From Syngnathus acus (Eukaryota > Chordata > Actinopteri > Syngnathiformes > Syngnathidae), in contig NC_051088.1 of the NCBI RefSeq assembly GCF_901709675.1, positions 6,335,693-6,399,692 on the forward strand: a DNA stretch of 64,000 nucleotides. The letters run 5' to 3'. The translations under genes and the position numbers were made by a program. Below, one piece after another: positions 27,060 to 41,700 of this stretch. Position 1 is the first letter of the stretch; each line of letters starts with the position of its first letter. The notes beneath the pieces are model-generated. The model ran no database searches. It was not told where the DNA came from and saw only the letters and a program-made list of their open reading frames with translations.

Positions 27060-27983
27060 AAATGAAACCAGCGGTGGCGTGCTTTGACGCAAACGTCCAC
27101 CCTCCAGCACCCCCACCCACCGTGGCCGCGCACGTGAACGCGCCCCCTTGCTGTCATCAGTACAAACATCAGCGTCTTCCCGGGGTGCGCGCAGAGGAGC
27201 GAGAGCAGGAGGAGGACAGAGGAGAGCGGGAGAGAGAAATATATAGGGGGAGAAAGAGAGAGGGGCTACACGTTGTGGATAAAGGCTGTCCGACGAGAAA
27301 AATGATGATGATGGAGTCGTGGCGGTGGAGAATTTTGGATTTACAAGAAAGGACTGCTCAAATTTGACAGAGGGGGCTTTTTCGAAATTACGCCTCTTCT
27401 CGGTCTCCTGCATCCCATCCCCTTTCTCCTCCTCTTTTTATTTTCCCTCCTTCGATTTCATGTGCACATCCTTGGTCATATAGGCGAGACAGTAAGGGGG
27501 TTATCCCACGGATGCATGGGAAGGTAAAAAAAACCGGACGAAATAAGACCGCTTATCCATCCATACATCCATCCATCCTTCCTTCCACCCTTTCTTGGAC
27601 GCTCGTGATAGACACCATGAAAACATATTGGCTGATGAAGCACGGAAAGCCGCTTTAAATTAAAACATCGCGTCTGCATGTGAAATAAAGACATCCCCCT
27701 ATTTGATGGATCATTCATGGTGTTGCCCCAAGGAAAACGAGTAATGTTGAATCACTTGTCGTGGTGAATTATTCATTAGTAACTATAGGTAGGCTATGAT
27801 TTTTTGTGGTTTTTCCACGTAGCATTTTTTCCTTTCATGCAAGGCCAATCCAGCTTTGCATTTAAGTGGATGGTAAAAAGTGTCTGTGTGGATTTGATTG
27901 CCTTTTTGGGAAGGTGTGCAGGGGCAGACGACGGGGGTGAAGAGAAAGAGGGAGATTTTTTTTTATCAAGAAGAGGAATAAAC
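27060..27983 (+). promoter_or_regulatory. lhfpl4: Putative promoter and 5' UTR of the LHFPL gene
   Basis: The segment at about 27,060-27,300 is rich in C, G and CpG, in contrast to the AT-rich flanks. It is followed by GA-rich and CT-rich tracts and the coding start at 27,984. A TATATAGGGG string lies near 27,240. A minus-strand frame here is an artefact of composition. No transcript start can be fixed from sequence. An in-frame ATG exists upstream at 27,804, but the family start fits 27,984 better. Confidence 0.5.
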
Positions 27984-28398
27984 ATGTTGCCTTCCCAAGA
28001 AGCCTCCAAGATCTATCACGGCAATTACAACTACAACTACAACCCGCGGGCCGTCGGGGTGCTGTGGGCCATCTTCACCATCTGCTTCGCCATCGTCAAC
28101 GTGGTGGTCTTCATCCAGCCGTACTGGATCGGCGACAGCGTCAACACGCAGCAAGCCGGCTACTTTGGCCTCTTCCACTACTGCGTGGGCACCGGGCCGT
28201 CGTCCAGCCGGGAGCTCACCTGCGTGGGCAGCTTCTCCGACTTCAGTTCCATCCCGTCAGGAGCCTTCAAGGCGGCCTCGGTGTTTGTGCTGCTCTCCAT
28301 GGTACTCATCATCGGCTGCATCGCCTGCATGGCACTGTTCTTCTTCTGCAACACCTCCACCGTTTACAAGACCTGCGCCTGGATGCAGCTGCTGTGCG
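27984..28398 (+). CDS. lhfpl4: lhfpl4 coding exon 1
   Basis: Encodes residues 1-138 plus one base: the cytosolic N-terminus, first membrane span, large extracellular loop with Cys67 and Cys80, and second span. The donor is G|GTAAGC at 28,399. The start was chosen because MLPSQEASK is the conserved family N-terminus, although the frame stays open upstream to 27,804. Residues 14-20 contain three tandem Asn-Tyr units (NYNYNYN), about two residues longer than the human protein. GC content is high, unlike exon 2's surroundings. Confidence 0.92.
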
Positions 28399-31300
28399 GT
28401 AAGCGCGCGCACAGACGTACGCGCATACGCGCAAGGGGGACACCGTCTTTTATTTGTTGCATCTATTCGTTTTGTGTACTTGTGTGCCTGTGGGGGAGGG
28501 CATAGGCATGGAATCTGTGCAGCTGTCTGCTTCGCTTTGGTCACGTTTAAATTTAATGATGAAATGAGCCTCGTTTTTGTGGGTTGAGTTTTCACATTAC
28601 AAGTGATGGTAGCCTAGAGGGGGGCAAAGTGTGGGGCTTCATTGCTAAATTTCCTCAGCTCTATAATACAGTGTATTGTGTTTAGGAATTCCCCCACCCA
28701 TAAAAGAAGTGCAGGATTAGGGATTCCTACGCACTCCACTTCCCAGAGCATAATTTGTCATAATGTCAAAGATGGCACAGTTTTTGTTTTGATTTCTTAA
28801 AGGAACATTGATTTATATCTATTTCCATCTATTGCAGTTCAGTTGCATCTTATTTTATTGTATAAAAAATCTGACTAAATTCTCAAGGCAATTAAAACTA
28901 CTTTGCCATAGTCTTAAAGCAGGTAATTGTGGCTATTCATTTCAAAGCCATTTCAAGTGTCTTATTGAACAAAATCCTACTGTACTGCAAGCGGGAATTT
29001 TCAGATAAAGCATCCTTTTTAGGATTCTGAAAGGGAGTTTAGTGTGGGAGTGGGTAAGTCTGTAATTCTTTAGTGGTGAAACCGAACTCTACACTATGTT
29101 CCAAAGGGCATAAGACACATTTAAGTATTTGCTTGCTTCTTAAAAATATTTTAATCCCGGCCTCAACAAGGTTGAAGCAGTATCACAATACTGATCCCTC
29201 AAAAGTAGGGTAATTGGCAAGTCTTTTTGCAGCTCAACCATCATACATGGCAAACACACCGACACTGTTTTACCATCTTTCAGACAAAGGTACATACACT
29301 ACCAACCCATTAATCATAACATATTTTCATAAAAATCCAAACATGTTACTTCTGACCAATTATTGTGCATATATTTAGTCAAAAATCTTACAAATGTTTG
29401 GATAGCATTCTTGTGTTTGGGACACCAAAGTCTATTCTTAGTTTTAAGATTGGGGCTGCTTCTCTTTACAAATATTTGAAAAGAAACCTCCCCGAAATTT
29501 TTCAAGTGAGTTCCATTAATTACAGTGCACGGTTTAGAAAAAAAAATTACATTTTCCAGTTGAATATACAATGCCCTCTATAATTATTCATACTCCTGGT
29601 TAAGATGTGTTTAAAGCCCGAAAACAATTTCAATTTTGATTCCGGAAGCATAGTACTCTCCGACTGAGAATTGTAGAAATGTTACACTAGACATAGAATC
29701 AAGCTCCTCCGATGGCCATCTCAGTCCACGGAACTCAATGCCATTGAAAACATGTGGAGAGAGCTTAAGTGGGGAGTGCAGAGGAGAGAACCCAGGTTGT
29801 TGGATGATTTAGAGAGGTTGTGCAAAAAGGAAAGGTCGGAGATCCCTTTCTCTGTATTCTCCCATCTTGTGGAGGTCCTCTTTACATGTTTGTGGAGGAT
29901 AACGATTATAATTTCATCAATGAATTGATTTCTACAATAATTCAAAGGGATTGACCCACACTCTTGTCATATTCATGAACGAAATGATGACATCCACCAT
30001 GCACATGAACGTTACGCCGAATCCGCATCTGCCTTACACCAAGTACACTACCATTCAGAGCGCGTTTAGGTCATGTATAATTTACTACTTTGTGTCACCA
30101 ATTTACAAGATGTGCCGGGGGGCATTGCAGCCCGGGCACCAAGTGAGGCATAACGTGTTTACCAAATTCAAAAACACGCAAAACTAGACTTACCCTGGCA
30201 TGAAAATGAGGATGTACGTGTTCCAATTTCCGTGTCCAAATTGTCAGGTGTATCTGGGCTGCGGCAGCTCCATGCACCAGAACGTCCAGTGAGGCGCATC
30301 ACGGTCCCAAAGAACGTAGACTACACTAGCCTCCCCCCCAAAATGAAATTACGCCCGTTTTTATGGTACAAGCGCCTGTCTGCCAAGATACAATTCTGCA
30401 GGCTTCTTGTAGTTGGTAATTAGGGCTGTTGTTTTAATTTCTCAGCTCTGATTCCACAGAATTGAGACAATGTGGGAATGCATTGGTGGGATTGTTCACA
30501 GCACCAAATAAAGCAGACACGAAGCTTCAATGTACTAACCATGATAGTGTGTAAGGAATCCTGCACCATTACAATGATATTGTTGAAATGCGAATTACCA
30601 CCATCCATCCATCTCAGCTTGCTCATGATGCACTATGTCTTAAAACAAAGTTTTGGATTCATCATCCCATAACTGAGGTTTTATTTATTTTTTATGATCC
30701 GTACTGCTATTTTGAGGGATGATTCCAGGTCGATGGGATTATTCTTCTGAGGGCAGGTTACATTTTCTCCCCTTGTTTGCGTGTTCGGATTACAATTTGG
30801 AGAGCTGGGTGAGCATAATGTGTAAATGCCTCAATGGACAGTGGACACAGGAATATCCATGGACCAGGAGAGAAGGCAATGCATGACATTTACAAATGGC
30901 TGAATGGAAATGTATTATCCTAATGTGAGATGCCTTTGAGATTTATGAAGGCGGCTCTTGGACATTGTTTAATTAAGATTGATTGTCTTTACTATTATGG
31001 TCGAACATTTTAAATCATCAATAACTATTTAAAAAAAGCACTCAAAGAGTGGCTCTTTTGGCATCAAATACATTACTTATATAAAAGGAACCAAGACCAT
31101 AATTAATCATTTCAAGAATTGTCCTGTTGCAGTCTGTCCTCTGATTGCATGTTGAAATGTTTGGTGCTCTCATGTTGGCATGAATCAAACAGCATTGGTT
31201 TTCTCTTATAAGGCCTTCAATTACTGGACCAGATTGGTGCTCTTTGTGGCAATATCAGTTCGGTAAAACATTAGTAAAATTGCATGAACTTAAACCTGCA

Positions 31301-34300
31301 GCATTGATTGTGCTGAGGAATCTGATGATGATGCAGCCATTATCGGCAGTATTGCTTAGCTCCATAAAATCTGTGAAAATATCATGACTCTGCCGGTGCA
31401 CATCAATCCTGTCATATTTCTAAAAAGTAATCTCAACCCCGGCGAAATGTGCCAATGTCCATCTCTGCATTGCAGGAACTCAAGATGTGCACAGACACTA
31501 CTTTGCAAATCGGTTTTCTTTTTATCGCTCTCTCTCTTATTCTGCGAACAGCGAGTCCACTGTATTGCATGTGCGCAATCCAAAAAGAATTGCAATTTCC
31601 ATCTTTTCTATTTTGTATAACCACAAGTAACAAATAAATAAAAATGTAATGGAAATTAAACACACTGTTAACGAAATTAAGATGCATTGATTATATTAAT
31701 TTTAGTTAAAGCAACAATGTTGCCCAACATACAGTTCTCTTCCTATGTTCCTGACACAGTCCTAGACAAAATCAAATGGATTAATGAAATGAGAGATTAC
31801 ATATTTAAATGATCAGTTCATGTTCATAAAAGTTGCAAACATTTTGTTGTCCTTCCAGTGGACACGTATGATCTGTGGCAGAGGTAAGTTGTCTAATAGG
31901 CTTGGCTTTTGGCCTAATGCTGTTCACCACCTTGAAGATGTCCATTTAATCCTCCACTCTGGCCTGCTGGCTGTCGCAGCTTGTCCCCTGGCACAGCCCA
32001 GTGACCAACTATGCCACTGTGAGTACATTGATGGCCAATTTGAACTGACAGTGACCTCAATTTAGGCCAACTAGACCAAATGCGCAGTTAGGGTGCAGAT
32101 CATGATGGCGTTGTGCATGCAACTCCAACACGGAGAGCAAAAGACAACCATTCATCCAATGACAATGCCATTAGCAATTTAGCTTTATGGCAGCTCAAAT
32201 GACAGTATAGCTCTGAACGCCCACACGTTTCCCATGTTATGTCAGGTTTGAGGGTGTGTAATTCTTTAAAATTGAATAATTACTGCAGTGAATTTAGGGG
32301 GGTTCAAGTTAAGGTTAAAGTGAAAATGATGATGATAAATAGAAGCCAGGCCAAATCACTGGGTCCCAGGTTTCTTGGCCGAGCAAAATGTCTTGGCATC
32401 TCGAATCTGAAAGTGGGCCAACAGTGCTATGCTGAATTGACCAAAATCAAACAAGGTTAATACACTCAAAGATAAAGTGTCTTGCACAACTTTGAACAAA
32501 CTGGAGAAGCTGAACCATATTCTATTGATTTGCTTCGATTTTGGGCCATAGGGAATATAGACAAGCAAAGAATTCATAAAGACAAAATCAAAATTAGGGA
32601 TGGCTTTCGATCCGACTCATTATGGTTTTATTGACTGGCTGAGGGAATGAAGTAATAAAAATGATATGACATGATGTCATATATGACATAGTGGTATGGG
32701 TGAATATCCAGACAACATTTTATATCTCAATATTGGTATTTTTATATGCCTAAACAAGTTTTTAATACAATTAAATTAAGAAAATATATATATCCAAAAA
32801 ATACAACAAAACACAAAAACCTAGTGGGAAAAATACCTCCCAAAATATTGGGGGGTACAGCCATTTTTTAAGCAATATACACCGTTGCGTACTTTGTAAT
32901 GGGGTGAGATATTCAATAATGTTTACATCTATGCTTCTCTAGCAGTGTCACAAACTAATACTTGCTGCCGTTATATTAACCTTCCCATTCCTAATTATTC
33001 ATTTAAAGAAACAAAATAGGGATACGTACAGTACAGATTAGGTTAGATTGGGATCAGAAATTACTAATTTCTCCAAATTATGCTGTACTTTCACAGGAAC
33101 ATGAATGATGGGCGCATGTTAAATTTAAAAGCCTAGACTAAGCTGCATGCTTCCGCAAATGAAAAGAACAAGTGCCTGGGCAAGAGTTCCCCAAAGACCT
33201 TGAGCTCTGTAAAGAGCTTTGCCGCTTGTTCCTTGACATGAATTTTCATCCATTCAGGCAAAATACTCTCGAGTGAAGTCAGTTTGAGTTCATGTTTTCT
33301 TTTTGGTTGGCAAAAAAATCACTTTTATGGGACAAGTAAGATCTCAGTCAGATTGATTGGTTTATTTGGAGAATGTCTTCAGCAATTCCTATACACTTTT
33401 TTATTCCATCTGTTACCCTTTCCACCCTTATCGCTCCCGTTGCCTTTCTTCATTTTCTACTCTCTTTCTTGCACCTTCCAGAAGAAATTAGTTACTATAG
33501 GAAGGCTGGAAGCCTATGAGTCATTGCAACTCCTCCCCACATGCATCAGCTCATCCATCCATCTCCTTTTTGCATCTGACCTCGGCTGTTGCAATATTAA
33601 ACAGATCTAAGCAGGACGCCGGCCGTGGCACAGGGGATAAGCTGTTCCGGTAGAAATTAAGTGTCAGCTCCTGCTCGGTCAAAGTGTTTTTGTGCGTGTG
33701 CGTGTGTGTAATTGATGGTGGATGATAGAATTCCTAACTCCAACAAGTAAATAAATTATTAGCTTTTTAAGCCAATGTATTGCCACTTGATTTATGCCAA
33801 GAAAGGACAAATCTGTATAGCCATGCCTTCAACAGGTCAATGGGCATGACATTGCAGTGCTGAGCAACAGTTTGGGCTGTCACCATTTTTTAATGACTTT
33901 TTTCACAGCAATTTCACAAAGAAATAAACACAAAAAGGAGAATTATGCTATGAAAGATGCAAAAGTTGTCCACAAAACTTTAGAGGCGGGTGGAACTTGA
34001 AGATCAGCATGTTGATGCAGGAATTTATTTTCCCTATTTAATGTCACTGTGGCATTCACTAAACTGATAGTATGTTTGAAAATAAAACAAACTTAAATGC
34101 ATCTGGGAAGAGCCCAGTGAAATTTGTGATGGATATACGTACGATGGTAGCCCATATAACTTTAGGGTAGCCTCTGTTTTTACGTCGCCCGTATAACTTG
34201 TATGTCCTCTGTGGTCTGTCAAAGATTTCCATGAGACTTAAGTGCTCTCTGAATCACTGCCTACAGCATAAATTTTATTCGAGTAAATCCTACGATTTTA

Positions 34301-35432
34301 CGTTTAATTTCATGTTTACTTCACATATAGTACATGTGCACAAAAACTGTGAGCTTCATCCATCCATGTATTATCTGAACCGCTTATCCTTACGAGGGTC
34401 GCAGGTGTGCTGGAGCGATAGGCGGGTACACCCTGAATTGGTCGTCAGCCAATCCACCCTTCTGTGACATCTATTACTCTCCAATTGTTTTGACAGTATT
34501 ATATACTAATATATATCGTATAGTACCGTATTAGAACGTTAACCTTTGGGCAAAGTAATAATGGTAGACTTCTGCGAGGAAGAAAAAAAACATTTAATTT
34601 GGAGCATGTTTGCATTAATATTAATGTCAATATGTCCCATTATTAACCAACACACAACGTCTCCAGCTCCTCTCGAGTAGCTCAGTCCCCTGTAGCTTGC
34701 GTGCTGCTCCAATTTCTTTCGACGGAATTAAACTTACATGGTTGCCATTTTAATTAGAAGTAAACCCAAGTAAATGAAATGCGCAAAGACATACATTACA
34801 TTTACATGATTACACTTTTATACAACACTGGCAGTTATTCAGTTTTGTGTCTCATTTGATCCCAAGCCAGAAATATTAAATTCTGCCTAATCCTTTTTTA
34901 TAATTTACATTTGGGGATTTTAGTGTTTCAATTTCCTACAAAATCTGTGACAAGTTATGATATACAAATTGAAATGAATGTTGTGCCATTCATAAATACT
35001 TTATTCATTCAAGATTTTCAGGATCACTCAATGGCCAGGCAATCCAGTCTGAAAGGCATTCGAACTACAGTTACTTCCAAACTACTGTACAACGGCATAT
35101 GCAAATATGTGCGGTTTCTACCTAAAATATTTCCAATAACTATGGAACAAAGTTGACCACATTTGTTTTAAGGCCATGTGTAACTGCTTTAAAGGTAATG
35201 CATTATAATGCACTCACTGGTCGCGGGGGTATGGTTAAACAGTAAATATTTGCAAATAATTGACAGCCACAATGCAAGGACCACTCACGGTGGAAATGTC
35301 AATTTCATACACTTTTGAATGATTATGAACTTTCGTATGTTTTTAATCGCTATCTTCTGCATAGTACGGTGCCACATAATAGTTCATTGTCCTCATAGAC
35401 AGAGATGCACACCTACAATAAGAGAGAGACAG

Positions 35433-35471
<39 letters not shown>

Positions 35472-35698
35472 GGAAGTGAGTGAGCGAGCGATTCCCGAGG
35501 GGATACCCCTGCCCCCCATTTCTTCCTTTCCTCTCTATCTGAGATTTCTGGATGTCTTTTCCCAACCAAACATACATGTTTTAATAATCAGGCGGTTAAT
35601 AAATAATTCTAAAGTCACCAGGGTGGTTCTAAAAATAGCCTTACAAATGAATAATGAATTTCTTTGACCCTTCTCTGCATTGTCTGTCAGTGTGTGTG

Positions 35699-35733
<35 letters not shown>

Positions 35734-38700
35734 TAGCATGTACTTGCTCCTATAACGAATGGCCATGTCTTTTTTTTTACCCTTAAAAATTCATTTGTAC
35801 CATCTGAAGGGAAGCCCTTAGGCTACATGCCCTTACACTGTAGCTACCTTTAAAGTATGGAACTATAAAATGTCACCACGACATCCACTTCTAAAAAAAC
35901 AAAAGCACCAAAGTAGCCATTGTTGGCTTTGTTGGCTTTTCACTCTTAAAAGATGCATGATTACAACTGTCCATTTGTAAGGCGAGCCTTGGAGAAACAG
36001 GGCTCCAATACTGTAGCTATACCATTCAACACAAAAGATAAACTGTCAATACTACATACACTTGATTTAAACAAATGATTACATTACACATAATGTACAT
36101 AGATAAATACATTAACAAATAGCCGGCAGTTGCTTTGTGCATTTGCAGTCTGGATCTGAAGGGATGAACACATCTTTCTTTGGCGGTAGATGTAATTGCT
36201 TTCAGTGAGGATCGTTGCTTCTGTGGAACACTGGGAATAATGCAACACACAAAACAAATGCACACAGTGCTTGGGGAGCTCTTGTTTTCCTTCGCTCTCT
36301 GTGCCATGCAGTTCTTCCTTGTTAAATCATTGGCGGTCAAGTGCTATAATATCAGAATATTTGCATACCGCAGCTAAAGCAACCATCTGCTCTGGAAATC
36401 TTTCCAAACTGCACCAAAGTAAGCTGAACTGAACCTCACCAGTCGGTGGGAACCAGGCTATATAATAATGTAGAAGCAGGTCCTTCATGCGGCGAAACGG
36501 TCAGTGAACCCTAGAGGCGGTATGATTGTGTAAAGTGCCACCATCAGCATAACGCACACATACACACACATGGATGCACATTCCACAGGCACACATACAT
36601 GCATGTACACATGGGCTTGATCTCAACTCCTATAAAAGCTGTGTGTATCAGTGACGAGGCCATCCATTAGATAGATGGAGGACAGCAGGCCAAGGTCTAG
36701 ACACCGTAGCAAAGAGAGGGCAAAGTCCTCGACAGCTTTATTATATTACTGCCTGGACATGGGGAAGTCTTTCTGTTCACATATTTACAGCTTTACACTC
36801 TGATGCACCAATGAAGTGCTGTTCTAACATTAGTGATTCTGTGATTGATGACTATTTTGCATTACATCCATATATCAGCAGATCAAGTGAAAATGCTCAG
36901 GAGAAACATGGCAGCTTTGGATGCTCCCCTTAAAAATATTGAGCGCACACATTTAAATTTAGTATGCTGAAAATATTTTTAGATCTCTTATATAATCACT
37001 TTGGGTTGTTTAACTAGAATTAGAATGCCATGTGGAAAAGAAAGTCTGTCAAAATGGTTACATAATAGCCCGAGAAATATCTCCTTTGTGCTATAAATAG
37101 ATTGGGTGCAGCATATTTAACTAGTTGGATCACAACTCTGCCTTAGTTTTTTTTTTTTTTTTTTCGAATGCTCTCATTAGTTGGGCTCGTCTTTGAAGCC
37201 ATGTTCCAAACAGCTGACAGCTTGTGAAACGATTGGAGGCGATGAAGTGAGATGAAAAAAATAAAGACACGACAGTGTATTGCATCAGAGGGCGTCCAGC
37301 TCGCCCCGTTTTTCCTACCACTTGCTGTTGGATCCCCTCGCTTGGCATCTTTGATGTCTCTGGGCTCCGAGTTCAGAAGGCAGCGTCTTGAGAGATTGGA
37401 AGGGGAGGAAGCGGGAAAACCCCCACCCGCTTCAAAGGGCTTTTCTCTCATTTTATTTTTAGCTCACTGGTGCCCACTTTTAAACACTGGAGTTGGAAAT
37501 GGAGGATGTCATGTTATACTTGCTTCTATTTTGTTTAAATGGAAGTATAAAATATATGCAATCATACCAAGCGGCTGTGGTTTGATGCTTTGCTTGGTGG
37601 CACTTTGTCAGGGCACTGGCATTAGTCCATGTGTTGCAATTTTAGTTATTGAGTTATTGGGACATGAGAACATGCAAACTCCACACAGGAGACCTATGAC
37701 CTCCGAAATGTGAGGCGACGTGCTAACCAGTGTGTCACCGTATATATATTTTTGCTGCTCTGGCAAGGGAAGTTTCCAGTGTGTAATAATTATGCAGCAC
37801 TCCTTTTTTTTTTTAATTCTGAGCTAGACTGGCAGCCTGTCCAGTGTGCCTCGCCTCTGGCCCCAAGTCAGCTAGTACAGGCACCAGCTCACTCATGCTA
37901 TAGCAAAATAAAGAAATAAAAAAATTGAGGGAAGGAGGAACTTAACATCCTTGACATCCAGTACACTGAGATACAATGATTGTCCTAATGGGGCCGCCCG
38001 GACATTTTATAAGCTCCTGTGGTATAGTTTATTTGTGAAAAGAAACCAAAAACATGGCTATAGCTACAAAAGAATAATCATTTGTTTTACATGGTTATAA
38101 CTGTAGTTTATGTGCAATAGCAACAAAGTAAAACTTGATAGCGTCCTAAACAATTTAAACCTGCATTGCATGGTCACACCTGTGTGTGTTAAGGTATGAG
38201 CGTTGAGCAGGTTTGTGTATTTAGCAGCAGATGCAAAACGCTGGTTGTTTTGGAACAGACTGGAGGCAAACAAAGAGAAACGGTTAGTAAATGAGCTGCC
38301 CTGAGGTGGATGCACTTGGTCCCTCCGATTCGTCAACTACATGCTCACGCTCTCCCAAACCTCCATGGGACTCGGGAGCATTTTCACATAGCGCACGTTC
38401 ATCAAAAACCCATAAAACATGTTACCTGATGCTCATTACTCAGTAAATTATTTTTCTCATTGCCTGTCTATGCTTCCATCTTGTACGGCGGTCATAAAGA
38501 GAAGCTAATAATGTTCTGATTTCCCAGGATGATGCCTTGAGTTGGTCCTCTTTTCTCTCATTACTTACTGTAATACCGTCATTATATCCCTTCTCATTAC
38601 ATTCCCTCATTATGCCTGCAATGATTTGGAGTGGGGAGCCGTCACACTTTGAGTGTATCCTTGCTCGAGATGTGCTCTTACTAATCTCGTATTCTCCCTC

Positions 38701-41700
38701 ATCTGTTGCCACGAGTGCACCGCCCACCATTGACTTGTGATGGATGGTGGAGGTGAAGCCTTCACAGGGAATCGGTAATGGTACACCACTCCACCACATA
38801 CTTCATGGATTTTACATTTGCATCCAAAACTTTGATGCCTATAAAAGCCACAGAAATACAGCGGAACCTCTAAAGTTAAACACTCCCAAAGTCTTACAGT
38901 TCAAAATTTGAAACAAAATTTGAACAAAAATGCAACTCGGGAATTCTTAGTACCTATAGACGGTACACATAAAACTTTCAGTGAGTATCATAAGATTAAC
39001 TTACATTTTGCATATCCCTTTTGAATATTCAGTCAGTTGCGTGACTTTTTTTATTTTACTTCAACATACAGAAACTGTATGCCCTGCAGCCCATTTTATT
39101 CAGAATTTGGGTGACAACAAGTGCTGATGCAAAGCTTATAGGACAGGCAGAATACATTATTAAGTGGAGAGAAGGTAAACACCAGCAGAGGGAATCGCTT
39201 ATGAGCAAACTGCATGACCTACACAAGTATCAACGGGACAGTGCAAAATAAATTCCACCACCAAGAAGCATCAAAAGTTGCAAAACACGCATACAAAGAT
39301 TCTTAAATATTAATGTACATCACCTCAAATGCTCCCAAATATGCATGAACAGGCAGCTAGCTGAGGATATAATCTACTGGATAAAATTCAAATTTTTCCT
39401 CTGCTGGATTTTTTAAGCAACGTAATTGAATATTTAAACATAAGCATATGCCAAACATAAACATCCACTTTGCCTTTGTGAATCCTTCAAATTGATTGAG
39501 CGACTCAAAGTTCACATAAACACAGCTTGTAGCTCAAACCAAACATTTCAAACAAACTAAGCATTAACCAAACTTAGAACTATAGCATCCAAGTCTATTT
39601 CTTACCAGTTGCGTGAGACCAAGAACTGAGGAGTCTATTTGTTTTTTTTTTCTTTCTTTGCTTTCCCTGTTTAAGTTTCTTCTCTTTCACTAATAGGCCC
39701 CCAGCTCACATGGTGGTCTGTAGGCAATATGGCCATCCCTGGCATCTGACAGGAAGTTTGGTGAATTGTGACGTGGCTGTTTTTTTCTGCTTCCTGCAGG
39801 TCTGGAGGGGGACTAGTGGATATTTTGACTGAATGATCTCTGCCTCAGGGCGGCTTGGTGGTGCACTGGTCAGCACATCCGCCTCACAGTAAGGAGGGTG
39901 CCGGTTTGATTCCACCTCCGACCCTCCCTGTGTGGAGTTTGCATGTTCTCCCTGAGCCCGCGTGGGTTTCCTCCGGGCAATCCGGTTTCCTCCCACATCC
40001 CAAAAACATGCTTGATTGGGCACTCCAAATTGCCCCTAGGTGTGGGTGCGAGTGTGGATGGTTGTTCATCTCTGTGTGCCCTGCGATTGGCTGGCAACCG
40101 GTTCAGGGTGTCCCCCGCCTACTGCCCGATGACCGCTGGGATAGGCTCCAGCACACCCGCGACCCCCGTGGGGACATAGCGGTACAGAAAATGGATGGAT
40201 GGATGGATGGATGGATGGATGGATGGATGGATGGATGGATAGTATCTCATATGATGACTCGGGGTTACTATGGCAAAAAGCAGAAACAGAGCATCAATAT
40301 GACAATTCAAGGTGTTTGTTAATGGTGCAATAATGCCTTCTATGTTCTCATCTCGAATCCAAGTCTGCTCCCTTAAATACTGTATGTTCCTCCATATTTC
40401 CAGTATGGTGGAGCAGGCAATTACCAATCACTACTCTACTTCTTTCAATAGTTGTTGCTGCCGCTTAGTCTTAGTCTGTTTTTGAAATATTCACCAAGTA
40501 AGTTCTGCGGACATTTAATCTACCGGACATTGAGTGACATGAAATAATCACTAGCTCGGTCGAATCTGATCCTCTTTTATGAGTAGCGCTGGTGATGTTA
40601 GCTGTGAAAAAGACGTGTTGTGGCCTGAATGAAGATTGAGTGTGACGGCTGCCATGTATGTTCACCATCTCCCACTGGATCCCACTGCTTTACTTACAAA
40701 GCCTCAGGCTGGCGCGGGCTGAATGCTATTTAAACAGAGCTGGTGAGCGTGGGACGTGGTCCAATCAGCTCCCAGGGTGATGCTCACTTTGATGAATGAG
40801 CATACGTGCAAAGTATGGATTACCATTTCACTTGGGCTCTTTGAATTGCATGTATGGATTTTGCTAGGTGTGGGACTCTACGTGTGTTTGTATTTGTGTG
40901 CATGTGGACACCGTCGTTTGTGGTTGTGTATGCGAGTGAGAGCAGCTTTTTTGTCGATGTTTGTTTTTCTTGAGCCCTGCAATAGTTCAGCAAGTCCTGT
41001 CCAGGGTGTACTCCGCGTTTCGCCCAAAGTCAGATCGGATAAGGCTCAAGATCATCTGCAACCCTAATGGAGATAATTAGAAAATCAATGAATGGATGGT
41101 TCTTCTTTAGGGTAAATGTCATGATACTGAAGGCGATTTCCATGTAATTGACGGATTGATGCTGATCACTGTACTGTAGTATTATTGTCACCAGTGGCAA
41201 AATATTGCAAAAATTGTATCAAAAGCTACTCGCTAATTCCCTGACATAGAAAAGTTTCATTTAGGGGGTCAACCATCCTTCAGAAATTTAGAAAGAGAGC
41301 AGATTTCACTCTTCACTTTGCGTGCAAATGTGTCAGTGGTTAATGTTGTCCATTCATTAGAGCTTCTTAAAAATTAAGGATATATCGATTGAGAGGATTT
41401 TACGGGTTCACATCCTGCCTCTGATTGAATAATTAATAAATTCAAGGGTGTGTCTGACTACTTTGTTCCATATACTGTCGACTATCACCAAAGCTACTTC
41501 AAGCACTTCGAAAAGAAAGCTGCCAGGGTTATTGTTACATTCCTTTCCCCTTCCATAATCAGATTCTAATGCATGATATTGCACATCAGCTGCTACTAAC
41601 ACAGAAATGTTGTGAGCATTTTATGCAGAGTGTTCTTACAGCCCATTGAGCAGTGGCGAGTGAGCACTGCACCTAAGACGTACGTATCAGGGCACCAAGG

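Noticed and set aside
27804-27983. In-frame N-terminal extension of the LHFPL protein
   Set aside because: The frame is open, but the family begins at MLPSQEASK (27,984) and the extension has no homologous counterpart.
28064-28595. Several overlapping long frames on both strands
   Set aside because: They are shadows of GC-rich lhfpl4 exon 1.
37252-37713. 153-codon frame in lhfpl4 intron 1
   Set aside because: No domain or splice support, and its end overlaps a SINE fragment.
39855-40322. 155-codon plus-strand open frame
   Set aside because: It is a translation of a SINE and its GGAT tail.
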